Origin: Anaerolineaceae bacterium
Lineage (GTDB): Bacteria; Chloroflexota; Anaerolineae; Anaerolineales; Anaerolineaceae
Direction of reading: 5' to 3'
DNA: 64,000 nt
Assembly (NCBI GenBank): GCA_030653365.1
Contig: JAURZL010000001.1
Span: 1-64,000, forward strand
Translations under genes and position numbers: made by a program
Part shown: positions 11,413 to 21,457 of the stretch, in pieces
How the letters are laid out: each line of letters begins with the position of its first letter
Numbering within the stretch: position 1 is the stretch's first letter
The notes under the pieces: model-generated
What the model saw: the letters and a program-made list of their open reading frames with translations, nothing else
What the model was told of the DNA's origin: nothing
The model's database searches: none

Positions 11413-12354
11413 ATGTCTAAAAAACTTGATCAAAATAAATATCAGGAATTGAAAGATCGTATACGGCTGAAACCAGACGATGTTGATTCGAATTTGGCAT
11501 TAGGAAACCTTTTGGCTGATGCGGGTGAGAAACAAAAGGCTCAATTCTTCTTCCAGAGAGTTTTGGAACTTCAACCTGAGAATATTGAAGCTCAGGTCAA
11601 TCTGGATCGAATTCGTGAGCCATCGAATACAAAAATCATTACTTCCAACCTGGATGCCAGTTTTTGGATTGATCAAGAAATACCACTATGGCTGCAATTA
11701 ATCATTTCACTGATTGCTTTTATTTTTATTTTCTTGATCGCAGAGATTCAAAAATGGACTGCAGCAGATATGGTCTGGAGTTTATGGATTACCAGCTTGA
11801 CAATAGGTTATTGTTACCTCATTGCTGGGATCACAAGTAATGCGATCAGAAGTGGACTCAATACCGAAGAAGGTGTCCTCAGTAAATTAATTGGTGACTC
11901 CTTAAGTTCTGGTGTTAAATTTGGATTTATTTTGATTGGTGCACTTTTCCAGTTTCTATTTTTTACTGTTCACTTTGGATTATTTCATTTTGTGCACTCA
12001 ATTTTTCTTAATGAGTTTTTTCCATTAATGGATCGGTCTTTTGAAGATTTCTCCGACTTCTGGTTTTTTATCCGTACCAGTTTGCTTGCCTATTGGCCGG
12101 TCTTCATTTTCACGTTAGCAGCATCATTAAGAAAATTGCAAAAGGTAATTCAGCAAAGCGACGCAAATTTTGCTAAAACACCTTATTTGAATGTTGTAAA
12201 AATCCACCTGAGCATTTTTCTGTTTGCTTTTTTAAGTTCTACCAATATTCCTGAATGGGTATTGCCGTTTCTGTTTATTGTTTATTTCTTTCCTTTTTCA
12301 GCCTCGCTGGAATATCTGAAAGAAATGACGAAAAAACCTGATTTACCTAATTAA
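11413..12354 (+). CDS. TPR-containing membrane protein, function unknown
   Basis: N-terminal TPR-like repeats (NLALGNLLADAGEKQKAQFFFQRVLELQPENIEAQ) followed by several hydrophobic segments. Confidence 0.7.
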   Translation: MSKKLDQNKYQELKDRIRLKPDDVDSNLALGNLLADAGEKQKAQFFFQRVLELQPENIEAQVNLDRIREPSNTKIITSNLDASFWIDQEIPLWLQLIISLIAFIFIFLIAEIQKWTAADMVWSLWITSLTIGYCYLIAGITSNAIRSGLNTEEGVLSKLIGDSLSSGVKFGFILIGALFQFLFFTVHFGLFHFVHSIFLNEFFPLMDRSFEDFSDFWFFIRTSLLAYWPVFIFTLAASLRKLQKVIQQSDANFAKTPYLNVVKIHLSIFLFAFLSSTNIPEWVLPFLFIVYFFPFSASLEYLKEMTKKPDLPN

Positions 12355-12358
12355 TGCC

Positions 12359-13273
12359 TCAAGAAACAGGTAAATAAACCGAAAGAATCAAGCCACCTGC
12401 ATACAAAAGACTGAAGACCAGAGTCAACAATCCTGTTTTTGCTAATGTTTTATTTAGAATCTTTCCCCGTTGATTCAATACTGAACTGGTTATGGAAAAA
12501 ACCATTGGGAAGGACAACCAGGTTAATAACAACCATGGACTTGCCAGATCACTGATGCTCAAAAGAAAAACGATCAGATATGCCAGAATGATGACACTGA
12601 CAAGCTCCTGCTGTGCCCAATGCAGACCAAAGCGAACAGCCAGCGTTTTTTTGTTGGCTGCTTTATCACTTTCATAATCTCGCACATTATTTACCACCAA
12701 TATTCCCACGATTAATAAGCCAACTGGTGCACTGGACAATAAGGCTAATTGACTGAATGAGACTGTCTGGGCATAATAGGTTCCACCTACAGCAGCAACA
12801 CCAAAAAAGAGAAATACAAAGATTTCTCCGAAGCCTTTGTATCCATACGGGAAGGGACCCCCAGTGTATGCAATTGCGGCGATAATTGCCAGAAGACCAA
12901 TTAATAATATGATCCAGCTGGAAACCAGCGTCATGTATATACCGCATAAGGCTGCCAGAGAAAATATCACCCACATACCGAATTTAACTTCTTTCGGTGA
13001 TAATAATCCCGCTTGCGTGACCCGCAACGGACCTAATCGTCCGTGCTGATCAGCTCCTTTTTCAAAATCAAAGACATCATTAGCCAGGTTGGCACCGATT
13101 TGAAGTAACAAAGCACCAAATAATGCTGCCAGCGCTGGCCAAAACCGAAAACCATGTTCTGCAAAGGCAACAGCACAGCCAACAATTACCGGTGCAGCTG
13201 CTGCAGGTAGGGTTTTGGGGCGGGATGCTAACAGCCATGCCTGAAATTTGGTTATCTTTTTATTGTCAGTCAT
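12359..13273 (-). CDS. menA: 1,4-dihydroxy-2-naphthoate polyprenyltransferase (UbiA family)
   Basis: ASRPKTLPAAAAPVIVG, LLQIGANLANDVFDFEKGAD, VNNVRDYESDKAANKKTLAVRFG. Confidence 0.9.
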   Translation of the reverse strand: MTDNKKITKFQAWLLASRPKTLPAAAAPVIVGCAVAFAEHGFRFWPALAALFGALLLQIGANLANDVFDFEKGADQHGRLGPLRVTQAGLLSPKEVKFGMWVIFSLAALCGIYMTLVSSWIILLIGLLAIIAAIAYTGGPFPYGYKGFGEIFVFLFFGVAAVGGTYYAQTVSFSQLALLSSAPVGLLIVGILVVNNVRDYESDKAANKKTLAVRFGLHWAQQELVSVIILAYLIVFLLSISDLASPWLLLTWLSFPMVFSITSSVLNQRGKILNKTLAKTGLLTLVFSLLYAGGLILSVYLPVS

Positions 13274-13445
13274 TTACTCATTCCTTAATTTAAAGAATGA
13301 AAATTAAGAAATTTCTGTGGATTCATATGCATCATTAAATAACAAATAAAGGATTATACGAAAAGATAGTTTTTACGAACTGTATCAAGTTTTTTTAACC
13401 AACTTTGATTCATTATAGCTTATTCTCTACTGTTCATAATTAGCA

Positions 13446-14060
13446 TTAGAAAAGTTTCGAATGATCGGACATGGTTTGTGAATAAAAGGAAAAATCATCA
13501 GGAAAATCAATATCCAGTCCAAGTGTCTCAGATTGAAAAATTACCAATGGACAATTCACATTGTTAGCAAGTTCCTGATGTTTTTGGAATGAGTCACATC
13601 CGTAAGCAAAAGGGATAATCAACGGAGGGGCAACCCATAAAACATTTGTACCACTTTGGTGTCGATCTGGAGCAATCAAAATACCATGAGATGGCGCGGC
13701 TTCCACCAACCGGTTTAATTCTTTTTGTGACACCAGTGGCAAGTCTCCATGGACAACTAACATAGCCTCAACCCCTTTTCTATCAAGGAATTCTGCAGCC
13801 AGTTGTGTAGATCCATTTAATCCATTGGGTTGTTTTTCTAATAGGAATTCAAAACCATATGGTGCCACAAATTGGTTAATATAAGGATCACTACTGACTA
13901 CTAAAATACCTTCTAAAATTTGCCAATCTGTAAGTTCCTGCAATGTATGCTCGAAAAGCTGTAACACCAGTTTTTTTCGATCCTCTTTTGATAAAACCGA
14001 TGCTAATCTATTCTTTGCTTTTTCAAGTGTTTTAATCGGTATAACAGCCCAAATCCTCAT
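13446..14060 (-). CDS. cofC: 2-phospho-L-lactate guanylyltransferase-like (F420 biosynthesis)
   Basis: AVIPIKTLEKAKNRLASVLS, VVHGDLPLV, APDRHQSGTN; directly beside cofD. Confidence 0.85.
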   Translation of the reverse strand: MRIWAVIPIKTLEKAKNRLASVLSKEDRKKLVLQLFEHTLQELTDWQILEGILVVSSDPYINQFVAPYGFEFLLEKQPNGLNGSTQLAAEFLDRKGVEAMLVVHGDLPLVSQKELNRLVEAAPSHGILIAPDRHQSGTNVLWVAPPLIIPFAYGCDSFQKHQELANNVNCPLVIFQSETLGLDIDFPDDFSFYSQTMSDHSKLF

Positions 14061-14068
14061 GGGCTAGA

Positions 14069-15031
14069 TTATACCAAATGGTAGGCAAAACCCATCAGGC
14101 ACATAGCCACCTCTTTTTGTAACAATGGATCAGTTAACATTGTATTGGTTACTAATACTTCTAAATCCATAGCTAAAATATCAGCCTGTAGATTTTGATC
14201 TTGAGTGTCAATTACAAATCCATTCAGTAAGGATTTTTTATGATAATATGCTGCGATATTGGATGCAGAAGCTTCTTGATCCAATAATTCCTTAAACATT
14301 TTGGCTGCCGGACCTTTTATCGCCTTCCCACCAATTATTGGGCTGATCCCAACCACCGGTTTGCTATAAACTAAATCCAATACGCCTGGTAAATTGAGGA
14401 TTGGATCAATACTGACAAAGGGATTGGAAGGGCAAATGATGATTAAATCTGCTTCGCTTAAAAGACGATTAACCTGAGAAGTCATTTTTGCATGTGTTGC
14501 TCCTTCCCAACGTAATCCAATTAATTCAGGTTGCCATTTTTCTTTAACAAAATACGTTTGAAAATCCATTTCACCCGATTTGGTGATCGCGATTGTGCGA
14601 TAAGGCTCATCACACATTGGCAGAATCGAATGTCTTACACCCAAAGAAGAACAAATTCTTTTGGTTACCTCTGTCAAACTATTTCCATCACGCAACCATA
14701 AGGTTCTTGATAGATGAATTGCCAAATCACGATCACCCAGGCCAAACCAATGTGGATGACCCAATAATCGCATCTGTTCCAAACAGCGATGTCCTTCATC
14801 CTGCAATCCCCAACCGGTCTGCGGGTTTGATATCCCTGCAAGTGTATACATTACAGTATCGAGATCAGGAGATATGGATAATCCCCAATAATCAAAATCA
14901 TCACCCGTATTAACAATAATACTGAAATGTTCAGGATCTAAAATTTGGGCAAGACCGTTTGCCATGCGTGAACCACCCACACCACCAGCCAAAGCAACAA
15001 CCCTCAAATTAGAAAAATCATTCGTGTTCAT
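14069..15031 (-). CDS. cofD: 2-phospho-L-lactate transferase (F420 biosynthesis)
   Basis: VVALAGGVGGSRMANGLAQIL, NTGDDFDYWGLSISPDLDTVMYTLAG, ICPSNPFVSIDPIL. Confidence 0.93.
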   Translation of the reverse strand: MNTNDFSNLRVVALAGGVGGSRMANGLAQILDPEHFSIIVNTGDDFDYWGLSISPDLDTVMYTLAGISNPQTGWGLQDEGHRCLEQMRLLGHPHWFGLGDRDLAIHLSRTLWLRDGNSLTEVTKRICSSLGVRHSILPMCDEPYRTIAITKSGEMDFQTYFVKEKWQPELIGLRWEGATHAKMTSQVNRLLSEADLIIICPSNPFVSIDPILNLPGVLDLVYSKPVVGISPIIGGKAIKGPAAKMFKELLDQEASASNIAAYYHKKSLLNGFVIDTQDQNLQADILAMDLEVLVTNTMLTDPLLQKEVAMCLMGFAYHLV

Positions 15032-15945
15032 ATAGCATCTGGTATGTGTAGCGTGCCGGTTAATACCATTACTGCTGGTCCACCGACTTTGACTGTTTCA
15101 ATTTCATTTCGTGGACCAACGACCTCAACTGCAGCGCTTCCAGGTCTTTGCATCCAATGACCCTGTTCAGCGATAAAGATTGGCTCATCCAGTAGACCAT
15201 AATGCCACAAATACGCCGCCATTCCACCGGTTGCGGAGCCGGTAAAAGGATCTTCAAAGATATCTGGTGGTGGGCTGAGGTGTCGTGCGAAAGTTTTTCC
15301 TGATGGTGTTATTCCATCCAGACAGAACAAATGTGAGGAAAACCAATCACTATTTCGATGAAGCTCCTGGTATGCTTTACTGTTCGGATTAAGTTTCTGC
15401 AGTACTTCTTTATTTTTTACACAAATCATTAATTGAGGTGTACCGGTACTGACAGTTTGAATAGGTACATCTGGTACCAGATTCTCCTTTGTAATCCCAA
15501 ACACAGGAAGAACCAGATCGGGGTCATAGATTTTTAAGAATTGAGGTTTTTTCTGGCTCATTGTTATGTTTTTTACAAGGTTATTTTCCGATTGAATTAC
15601 GATGGGTATTGCACCAACCAGGAGTTCAAGTTGGATTTTGGTCAGATCTCCTGTTAACGGAAGTCGACCTGATTCTACAAGCGCAAAAACAGTCGCAATC
15701 GTGGGATGACCAGCCAGAGGAATTTCACCCATCGGAGTAAAATAACGCACTCCAAAATCGGCAATATAGGATGGACGAACAAAGGAAGATTCAGAAAGGT
15801 TCATCTCACGGGTAATGGCGAGCATGGTTTTCTCATCCAGATTTTGAGTATCAAAAAAGATTGCGCAGGGATTTCCTCCGAACGCAATATTTGTAAAGGC
15901 ATCCACTTGCATAAATGGATATTTCTGCATCTCAACATCCTCCAT
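15028..15945 (-). CDS. PhzF family isomerase/epimerase-like protein
   Basis: QVDAFTNIAFGGNPCAIF, MNLSESSFV, RYFTPMGEIPLAGHPTIAT, EDPFTGSATGGMAAYL. Confidence 0.92.
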   Translation of the reverse strand: MEDVEMQKYPFMQVDAFTNIAFGGNPCAIFFDTQNLDEKTMLAITREMNLSESSFVRPSYIADFGVRYFTPMGEIPLAGHPTIATVFALVESGRLPLTGDLTKIQLELLVGAIPIVIQSENNLVKNITMSQKKPQFLKIYDPDLVLPVFGITKENLVPDVPIQTVSTGTPQLMICVKNKEVLQKLNPNSKAYQELHRNSDWFSSHLFCLDGITPSGKTFARHLSPPPDIFEDPFTGSATGGMAAYLWHYGLLDEPIFIAEQGHWMQRPGSAAVEVVGPRNEIETVKVGGPAVMVLTGTLHIPDAI

Positions 15946-16724
15946 TAATCAACACATAAGTTGTCTTCTTCAGGGTTTTCAAATGCTTCAATCGACGCGA
16001 GCAAATCCAAATCACCCGTAGTGGTTACTTTCACCTTTTGCATAAAGGTTGTGTGAGGTCCACAGCCACATAATTCTTGATGATAAAGAACAATTTCAAA
16101 GCCATCCGAGACTGGGGTGACACTGGTTTCTTCAAGATTATCCGTCAGAATTCGATAATTCTTCAAATCCTCGAAATCATATCTCACAGTGTATCCTGTT
16201 GCAGCAATCGCATACCCCAACGCCTGATCACTGTTGTTAATAGGTGTAAAATTGTAGCGCAAATCTTCCAAGTCCCGAATTAGCAGATAATCACCATCGG
16301 AATAAACCAATAATCTTTCTTTGGAGCGGGCTTTACAACCCCGATCATAAAGTCCTTTTGCCTCCATGTTATCTGGTTCAGAATGCAAATATGGTAAATA
16401 ACTACAAATCAGCATTTGACTTTCTGGAGCCAACAATCCAAGGGGTCCCGAAGGTCTGGTAAGAGAATCACACCCCATTTTTTGGGGGATACTACCTTCC
16501 GGGCAATCTGCATAAACCTTACCTTGCCATGTGCAACCGATATTTTCAAAGGGGGATAGATCTGTTGGTTCAACTGTAGGTGGCTGGCTGGTAACAATAT
16601 TTTCATTGGAATCACTGAACCACGGGATTGCACATCCAGATGCTATCAGGAGCATAAACACAGATAAAGAAACGATTTTCCATATACGATTCAATTTTTT
16701 TATCATAGAGTGGAACCCCATCAA
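15945..16724 (-). CDS. Putative lipoprotein, unknown function
   Basis: N-terminal hydrophobic signal with lipobox-like LLIASGC; no recognised domain. Confidence 0.6.
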   Translation of the reverse strand: MMGFHSMIKKLNRIWKIVSLSVFMLLIASGCAIPWFSDSNENIVTSQPPTVEPTDLSPFENIGCTWQGKVYADCPEGSIPQKMGCDSLTRPSGPLGLLAPESQMLICSYLPYLHSEPDNMEAKGLYDRGCKARSKERLLVYSDGDYLLIRDLEDLRYNFTPINNSDQALGYAIAATGYTVRYDFEDLKNYRILTDNLEETSVTPVSDGFEIVLYHQELCGCGPHTTFMQKVKVTTTGDLDLLASIEAFENPEEDNLCVD

Positions 16725-16869
16725 AAATGGATTGGTATCATCTCAATATACCGGAGATGGTAAACTCAATTGTATTATAGTTTGATAAAAAAAGTTTCTT
16801 AGCGATAAGAATTATTGGAAATTATTAAAGTCAGCCATTGCTTAGATTTTTAAGAAATGGCGAAACAGA

Positions 16870-17547
16870 TTATCCGGCAACTTCCCGCTGAAACAGTATA
16901 TTGGGATTTTGCCAGTCATTATTATCGATTAAGACATCCGCTCGCTTGGTTGGATGGCAGCGGTCATAATATATCTGATGAGCAGGATTGTATCTCCATT
17001 GATATTTTTTTTGAATGTTTTCAAAAGATTGGTAATAGGATAAATCACGTTTTAACGCTCTATCGAGACTGATATCTGGTTCAATCTCAAGATAAATTCG
17101 AATATCCCAAAAAGGATCAAATGCTGGTTGTTGTAAAAAAATTCCATCAAACAAAAGAATTGCATCATCCCTGGCAGTTTCCCATGGACTTTCCACGATT
17201 TGATCGATTGTAAAATCATAAATCTGTCTGCGATACTTCCTGTTCCCACCGGGACTTAAGGGTTGCAAGACATCCGAAACAACGATATCCAGGTTGAAGG
17301 AATCATAATAATACCCTTCCGGAGAAAATTCACCACGACGATAACGGTATTTTTGGGGATAATGAAAACCATCGATCGAGACACTAATGATTTGCCGCTT
17401 ACTTTTCTTTAATGGAAAAATCAATTCTTTGGCTAATTTTGATTTTCCAGCGTTATCCATCCCATCGATAGCTACCCGAAGGGGATGATCTACTTTCTTT
17501 TCCAGTATATATTTTGATAAGGTTTCAAGGAGTTGTGAGCGCAGCAT
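16870..17547 (-). CDS. Uridine kinase-like P-loop kinase
   Basis: P-loop-like VAIDGMDNAGKSKLAKEL, SIDGFHYPQKYRYRRGEFSPEGYYYDSFN, LLFDGIFL. Confidence 0.78.
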   Translation of the reverse strand: MLRSQLLETLSKYILEKKVDHPLRVAIDGMDNAGKSKLAKELIFPLKKSKRQIISVSIDGFHYPQKYRYRRGEFSPEGYYYDSFNLDIVVSDVLQPLSPGGNRKYRRQIYDFTIDQIVESPWETARDDAILLFDGIFLQQPAFDPFWDIRIYLEIEPDISLDRALKRDLSYYQSFENIQKKYQWRYNPAHQIYYDRCHPTKRADVLIDNNDWQNPNILFQREVAG

Positions 17548-17553
17548 AGTTGA

Positions 17554-18123
17554 TTATTTTTTCTTTTTACTCAACATTAGGAATAAAACTACAGAAATGA
17601 TCGGCCAGACCCAGGTATATTCATCCGGACCTTTTGCTCCGGTCCTTTCGCGGGTACGATTTATTTTTATTAATCGATAAGATTGTGTTAACTGGTCTAG
17701 TGATTCTTCATCCATTGATGTCGGATGAATGCCAAAAAGAGGGGCAGCAAAACCACTGGCAATCAAAACATCCCGCATAATTTCAAGGCGATGAGGGTGA
17801 TTGCTGATATCCTTAGCTTCACCTGCCCACCAACCATCTTTTAACCAGACCTCAATATTTGGATTGCTTAAAATATTTTTATACCAATCCGATTGCACTC
17901 CAAACCCGGAAACACAATAAATATCATCATCGATGATTGTATAGTTGACCGGGGTTTGGTATTTCTTTCCACTTGTTCTGCCAAAATGAGTAATGACCAT
18001 AAATCGTCCAATGCCTGTTGGCCAGAAATTTAACCATCTGGCAAAACCCAGTTTCCATTTAAATACCAATCCCCAATTTAAATACTTGAAAAATTGGCGC
18101 AGGATCTTTTCATTGAGTTGCAT
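17554..18123 (-). CDS. Deazaflavin (F420)-dependent nitroreductase (Ddn) family protein
   Basis: VITHFGRTSGKKYQTPVNYTIIDDDIYCVSGFGVQSDWYKNILSNPNIEVWL is characteristic of the Ddn family. Confidence 0.82.
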   Translation of the reverse strand: MQLNEKILRQFFKYLNWGLVFKWKLGFARWLNFWPTGIGRFMVITHFGRTSGKKYQTPVNYTIIDDDIYCVSGFGVQSDWYKNILSNPNIEVWLKDGWWAGEAKDISNHPHRLEIMRDVLIASGFAAPLFGIHPTSMDEESLDQLTQSYRLIKINRTRERTGAKGPDEYTWVWPIISVVLFLMLSKKKK

Positions 18124-18138
18124 TTTTAATCTCCTAAT

Positions 18139-18480
18139 TTATTCAAACATGTGGTTGATGATCGGGATAATACGGATCATCGGTTCTTCATATGGGTGAG
18201 CATCCCTGATCGCTTGCACAGCAGCACTGACAAATTCACGTTTACAATTGATTTCCATTTTTATTTCTGATGCAGTTTCCATTTTTCCAGTTATCCCCAG
18301 GTATGGATTAGCTCCTTCTAATGGCCGCCAGTGACCAGTAACCTGTGTGGTGGCAAAAACATTATCATAGTATCCAACAATACCAGCTTGTGCTTCACTG
18401 AGCACTAAACGCATCGCTTCCAAGTTTTCTTCAGGAAGGTAGACTTCAATTTTGACTTCAGTAAATTCATTAATATTCAT
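18139..18480 (-). CDS. YqfO/NIF3 C-terminal-like (CutA-fold) protein
   Basis: KIEVYLPEENLEAMRLVLSEAQAGIVGYYDNVFATTQVTGHWRPLEGANPYLG; AHPYEEPMIRI. Confidence 0.75.
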   Translation of the reverse strand: MNINEFTEVKIEVYLPEENLEAMRLVLSEAQAGIVGYYDNVFATTQVTGHWRPLEGANPYLGITGKMETASEIKMEINCKREFVSAAVQAIRDAHPYEEPMIRIIPIINHMFE

Positions 18481-18916
18481 GGAGGTGACAAACTTCTATT
18501 GAGATAACATAGATCAATTATTAGTGGCAGGGTGTTTTTGGTAGTGATAACCGCCAACCCCGGTTAATATACGATTATTTTTTAATTTGGTAAAAGGAAG
18601 CTGTGGAGGGTGAATCTTTCATTTTTGGAAAAAGCCATTCTTTTATTGACAGAAAGCTCTTGATTTTTGAGTGGTATGGTTGAATATCTTTTGGAATTTC
18701 TGTGCACAGACATTGGTATATTAATCCCGGACTCTTCCCATTCATTGATTGATTGGATTCATCCATTCTCATTCAGCCCTCCTTCATTTATTAATAGTAT
18801 AAGGAAAATCAATACAGGAATCAATTACTTTCCTGAAGCAGAATTATGTTCTCTGGTGAGACAATTTTATAGGTGATGGAAAATAAGATGGTACTGATAC
18901 CTGTTGACCCAAAAAA

Positions 18917-19234
18917 TCAGTTTTCAATCCAACCATATTCATTGAAATCGATCGTTTGGTCTCCTTTGAAGATAACCCCTTCCGATTCCAACAAATTATG
19001 TTGCAAGGCAGATCCAAAACCAGCACCATGCGGGCTGATTTTCCCTTTAGAATTAATCACTCTTTGCCATGGGACACCAGATTCAGCTGGTAATGATGCC
19101 AAAGCATAACCTACCATCCTTGCGGTACATCCTGGAATCATTTTTGAGATTTGACCATACGTGGCAACTTTTCCAGCAGGAATTCGTTTAACGATCTCAA
19201 ACACCATATCTCGATAAGTAATTTTTTTATTCAT
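18917..19234 (-). CDS. Alkyltransferase-like (ATL/MGMT family) protein lacking the acceptor cysteine
   Basis: MGMT C-terminal fold: IPAGKVATYGQISKMIPG, ARMVGYALAS, and PWQRVINSKGKI in place of the canonical PCHRV(I). Confidence 0.87.
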   Translation of the reverse strand: MNKKITYRDMVFEIVKRIPAGKVATYGQISKMIPGCTARMVGYALASLPAESGVPWQRVINSKGKISPHGAGFGSALQHNLLESEGVIFKGDQTIDFNEYGWIEN

Positions 19235-19252
19235 ACCAAAGACTGATTTCTT

Positions 19253-19639
19253 TCAGGATTTATTTTCGTTCAATTTGGCAATCTTTTTTAATATTCGCTT
19301 GCGAAGAAGACCTGGCAATTCATTAATAGCTAATTGATAGGATTCATCGATCCAATGAAAGATGATTTCATCAGGAATGTGCTCATTATCCAGAAAAATT
19401 GTATTCCAATGTGTACGATTCATGTGATATCCAGGAACGAGACCTGGATATTGTTTGCGAAGTTGTATCGCTACCGTCGGATCGCACTTTAAACTAATAA
19501 AAATTGGGTCAGATTGCCAGGAGATGTAAGCAAATCCCTTCCCCAAAATCTTATAAACCATTGTGTCCGTACCGTGTGGAAACTCTACTCTTGATTCTGG
19601 AAGATTAAACAAGAATCTCTTTAATTCATCAAATTCCAT
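19253..19639 (-). CDS. MmcQ/YjbR family DNA-binding-fold protein
   Basis: FPHGTDTMVYKILGKGFAYIS...SLKCDP...LVPGYHMNRTHWNTI. Confidence 0.85.
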   Translation of the reverse strand: MEFDELKRFLFNLPESRVEFPHGTDTMVYKILGKGFAYISWQSDPIFISLKCDPTVAIQLRKQYPGLVPGYHMNRTHWNTIFLDNEHIPDEIIFHWIDESYQLAINELPGLLRKRILKKIAKLNENKS

Positions 19640-19643
19640 TTTT

Positions 19644-20258
19644 TTATCCTTTTATTGGTCTCCAGCATTGTTGATAGCGATTTTCGTCCTGAAGGATCAA
19701 GAACAATTCTAAACCGAAATTGCGAAATATTATTTCTTGTTCAGGAATGTGTTTATTGGTGGTGAAAATGATGCCATGAAAATTCCAGATATTCTCCAAC
19801 CATTTATTTAAATCCGAAAATAATAATTCTTCCATTTCAGTGTTTCGAACTTCATCGATGACCCAATAAGAGCAAAAAAACGGATATGGTTCCAATATTC
19901 CTGTTTCTTCGGTTGTTAAGGATTGAATAGATGCGGTTGGTCGAATATAGATACATCCCAGGCACTTCGTCTTTTCCGGATTTAATATGGTGTATGTAAA
20001 GGCAATTTTTTGTTGATATTCATGATAATGCCATTCAAGATCAAATAAATTATCCTCAATTTTGAAGGTATCTTCAGGCCATACACTATTACTCCAGCGT
20101 CGCAAGTATTCTTTGCAACTCATCACAGCCTGAAAATCCAGCACCAGATGTCTGGGATGCAGGATTTCAAACAGGTATTGATTTTGAAGCTGCCTCTCAG
20201 GAATTGGATCAGGGAGTGAAAACTTATTTATATTGTCTACTGCCATAAATTTTTCCAA
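19644..20258 (-). CDS. GNAT-like acetyltransferase-fold protein, function unknown
   Basis: HYHEYQQKIAFTYTILNPEKTKCLGCIYIRPT; overlaps the MOSC gene by 22 nt. Confidence 0.5.
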   Translation of the reverse strand: MEKFMAVDNINKFSLPDPIPERQLQNQYLFEILHPRHLVLDFQAVMSCKEYLRRWSNSVWPEDTFKIEDNLFDLEWHYHEYQQKIAFTYTILNPEKTKCLGCIYIRPTASIQSLTTEETGILEPYPFFCSYWVIDEVRNTEMEELLFSDLNKWLENIWNFHGIIFTTNKHIPEQEIIFRNFGLELFLILQDENRYQQCWRPIKG

Positions 20259-20803
20259 ACAGGTGGTAACTCAATGGTACAGGTTGCTCCTGTCATTAAT
20301 GTTCCGGGATGCTCAACCCAGGCAACCAGTCCACGTTTATGCATAGCAGCTTTAACGAATTCTTTTTGAATGCCTTCAATATGGTTATAGTTATTCTGAA
20401 CGGTTTTTGCCGGGATATGACAAGGATTATTTTCACCATCATTGAAAAGAACCATGCCCCCATCAAAGAATAAGCGTGCCCCAACAGGTAATAGGCTGAA
20501 GTGTGGGATGCCTGAAATTAACAAATTTGCAGCCAGCCAATCAGGTTTGATTTTTTCAACTCCCAGTATTTCTGCAATTTGGGTTAATTCCTCCTGTGAT
20601 ACCAATGAAATTTGTCTGCGATTGCGAATCACGCTACCGCGAGGGAATTCGGGATGCCGAGAATTGGAAAGGCTTGTGACCCCAAAATGCCTGTCACCAA
20701 TCAATCCTTCATTGGTGAAAATACCTCCATCAATTAACTTTGATATATTTTCACCTTTTGGGGTGACCAGTACAGCTTCGACTTTTCCATTGATTTTTGT
20801 CAT
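20237..20803 (-). CDS. MOSC domain protein
   Basis: GLIGDRHFG, RQISLVSQEELTQI, LAANLLISGIP, NNPCHIPAKTV containing the candidate conserved Cys. Confidence 0.85.
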   Translation of the reverse strand: MTKINGKVEAVLVTPKGENISKLIDGGIFTNEGLIGDRHFGVTSLSNSRHPEFPRGSVIRNRRQISLVSQEELTQIAEILGVEKIKPDWLAANLLISGIPHFSLLPVGARLFFDGGMVLFNDGENNPCHIPAKTVQNNYNHIEGIQKEFVKAAMHKRGLVAWVEHPGTLMTGATCTIELPPVWKNLWQ

Positions 20804-21375
20804 CGTTGTTGCTCCATTTCGTTGATTTCATTGTATCGATAACAATCAACGAGGTGATCGTTTACCATGCCAACTGCTTGCATGAATGCATACATTATTG
20901 TGGGTCCGACAAAATTCATACCACGCTCTTTTAGCTCTTTGCTGATTTGTCTTGAAAGAGCTGTTTCTGCCGGTATTTCAGATAATGTTTGAAATTGATT
21001 TAGAATTGGCTTTCCGTCAACAAAACGCCAGACATACTCATCAAAACTGCCAAATTCTGCCTGAATCTTAAGAAATACCTGAGCATTCCTGATAGCGGAT
21101 TCAATTTTTCGGTGATTACGAATAATCCCTGGATTTAATAATAATTCATTTACCTGTTTCAAATCAAACTGGGCGATTTTTTCTGGATCAAAACCATCAA
21201 ATGCAGTTCGGTAAGCAAGTCTTTTCATTAGGATGGTATTCCAATTCAGTCCTGCTTGTGCCCCTTCCAGGATTAAAAATTCAAAGAGTTTTTGATCATC
21301 ATGAATGGGTACTCCCCATTCATGGTCGTGATAAGGGCATAAATATTCACCGGAAGCCCATGAACAACGCTTCAT
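20800..21375 (-). CDS. tag: DNA-3-methyladenine glycosylase I
   Basis: RCSWASGEYLCPYHDHEWGVPIHDDQKLFEFLILEGAQAGLNWNTIL; GMNFVGPTIMYAFMQAVGMVNDHLVDC. Confidence 0.95.
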   Translation of the reverse strand: MKRCSWASGEYLCPYHDHEWGVPIHDDQKLFEFLILEGAQAGLNWNTILMKRLAYRTAFDGFDPEKIAQFDLKQVNELLLNPGIIRNHRKIESAIRNAQVFLKIQAEFGSFDEYVWRFVDGKPILNQFQTLSEIPAETALSRQISKELKERGMNFVGPTIMYAFMQAVGMVNDHLVDCYRYNEINEMEQQR

Positions 21376-21457
21376 TCTCTTACCTACCTTTATAAATTAA
21401 TGAGTAATTAAATTCATTCTGGTGGAGCTTAGATTATTGAAAGATGGTGAAACTGGT

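Noticed and set aside
16791-16810. aaagtttcttagcgataaga resembles the first 20 nt of the 5S rRNA (aagtttcttggtgatagga).
   Set aside because: Similarity spans only ~20 nt, no other 5S helices follow, and the context is an AT-rich intergenic gap; most likely chance.
18575-18876. Two overlapping small ORFs (65 and 69 aa) in the 435-bp gap before the ATL gene.
   Set aside because: Both strands are open by chance, with no convincing RBS or protein-like composition; left unannotated.
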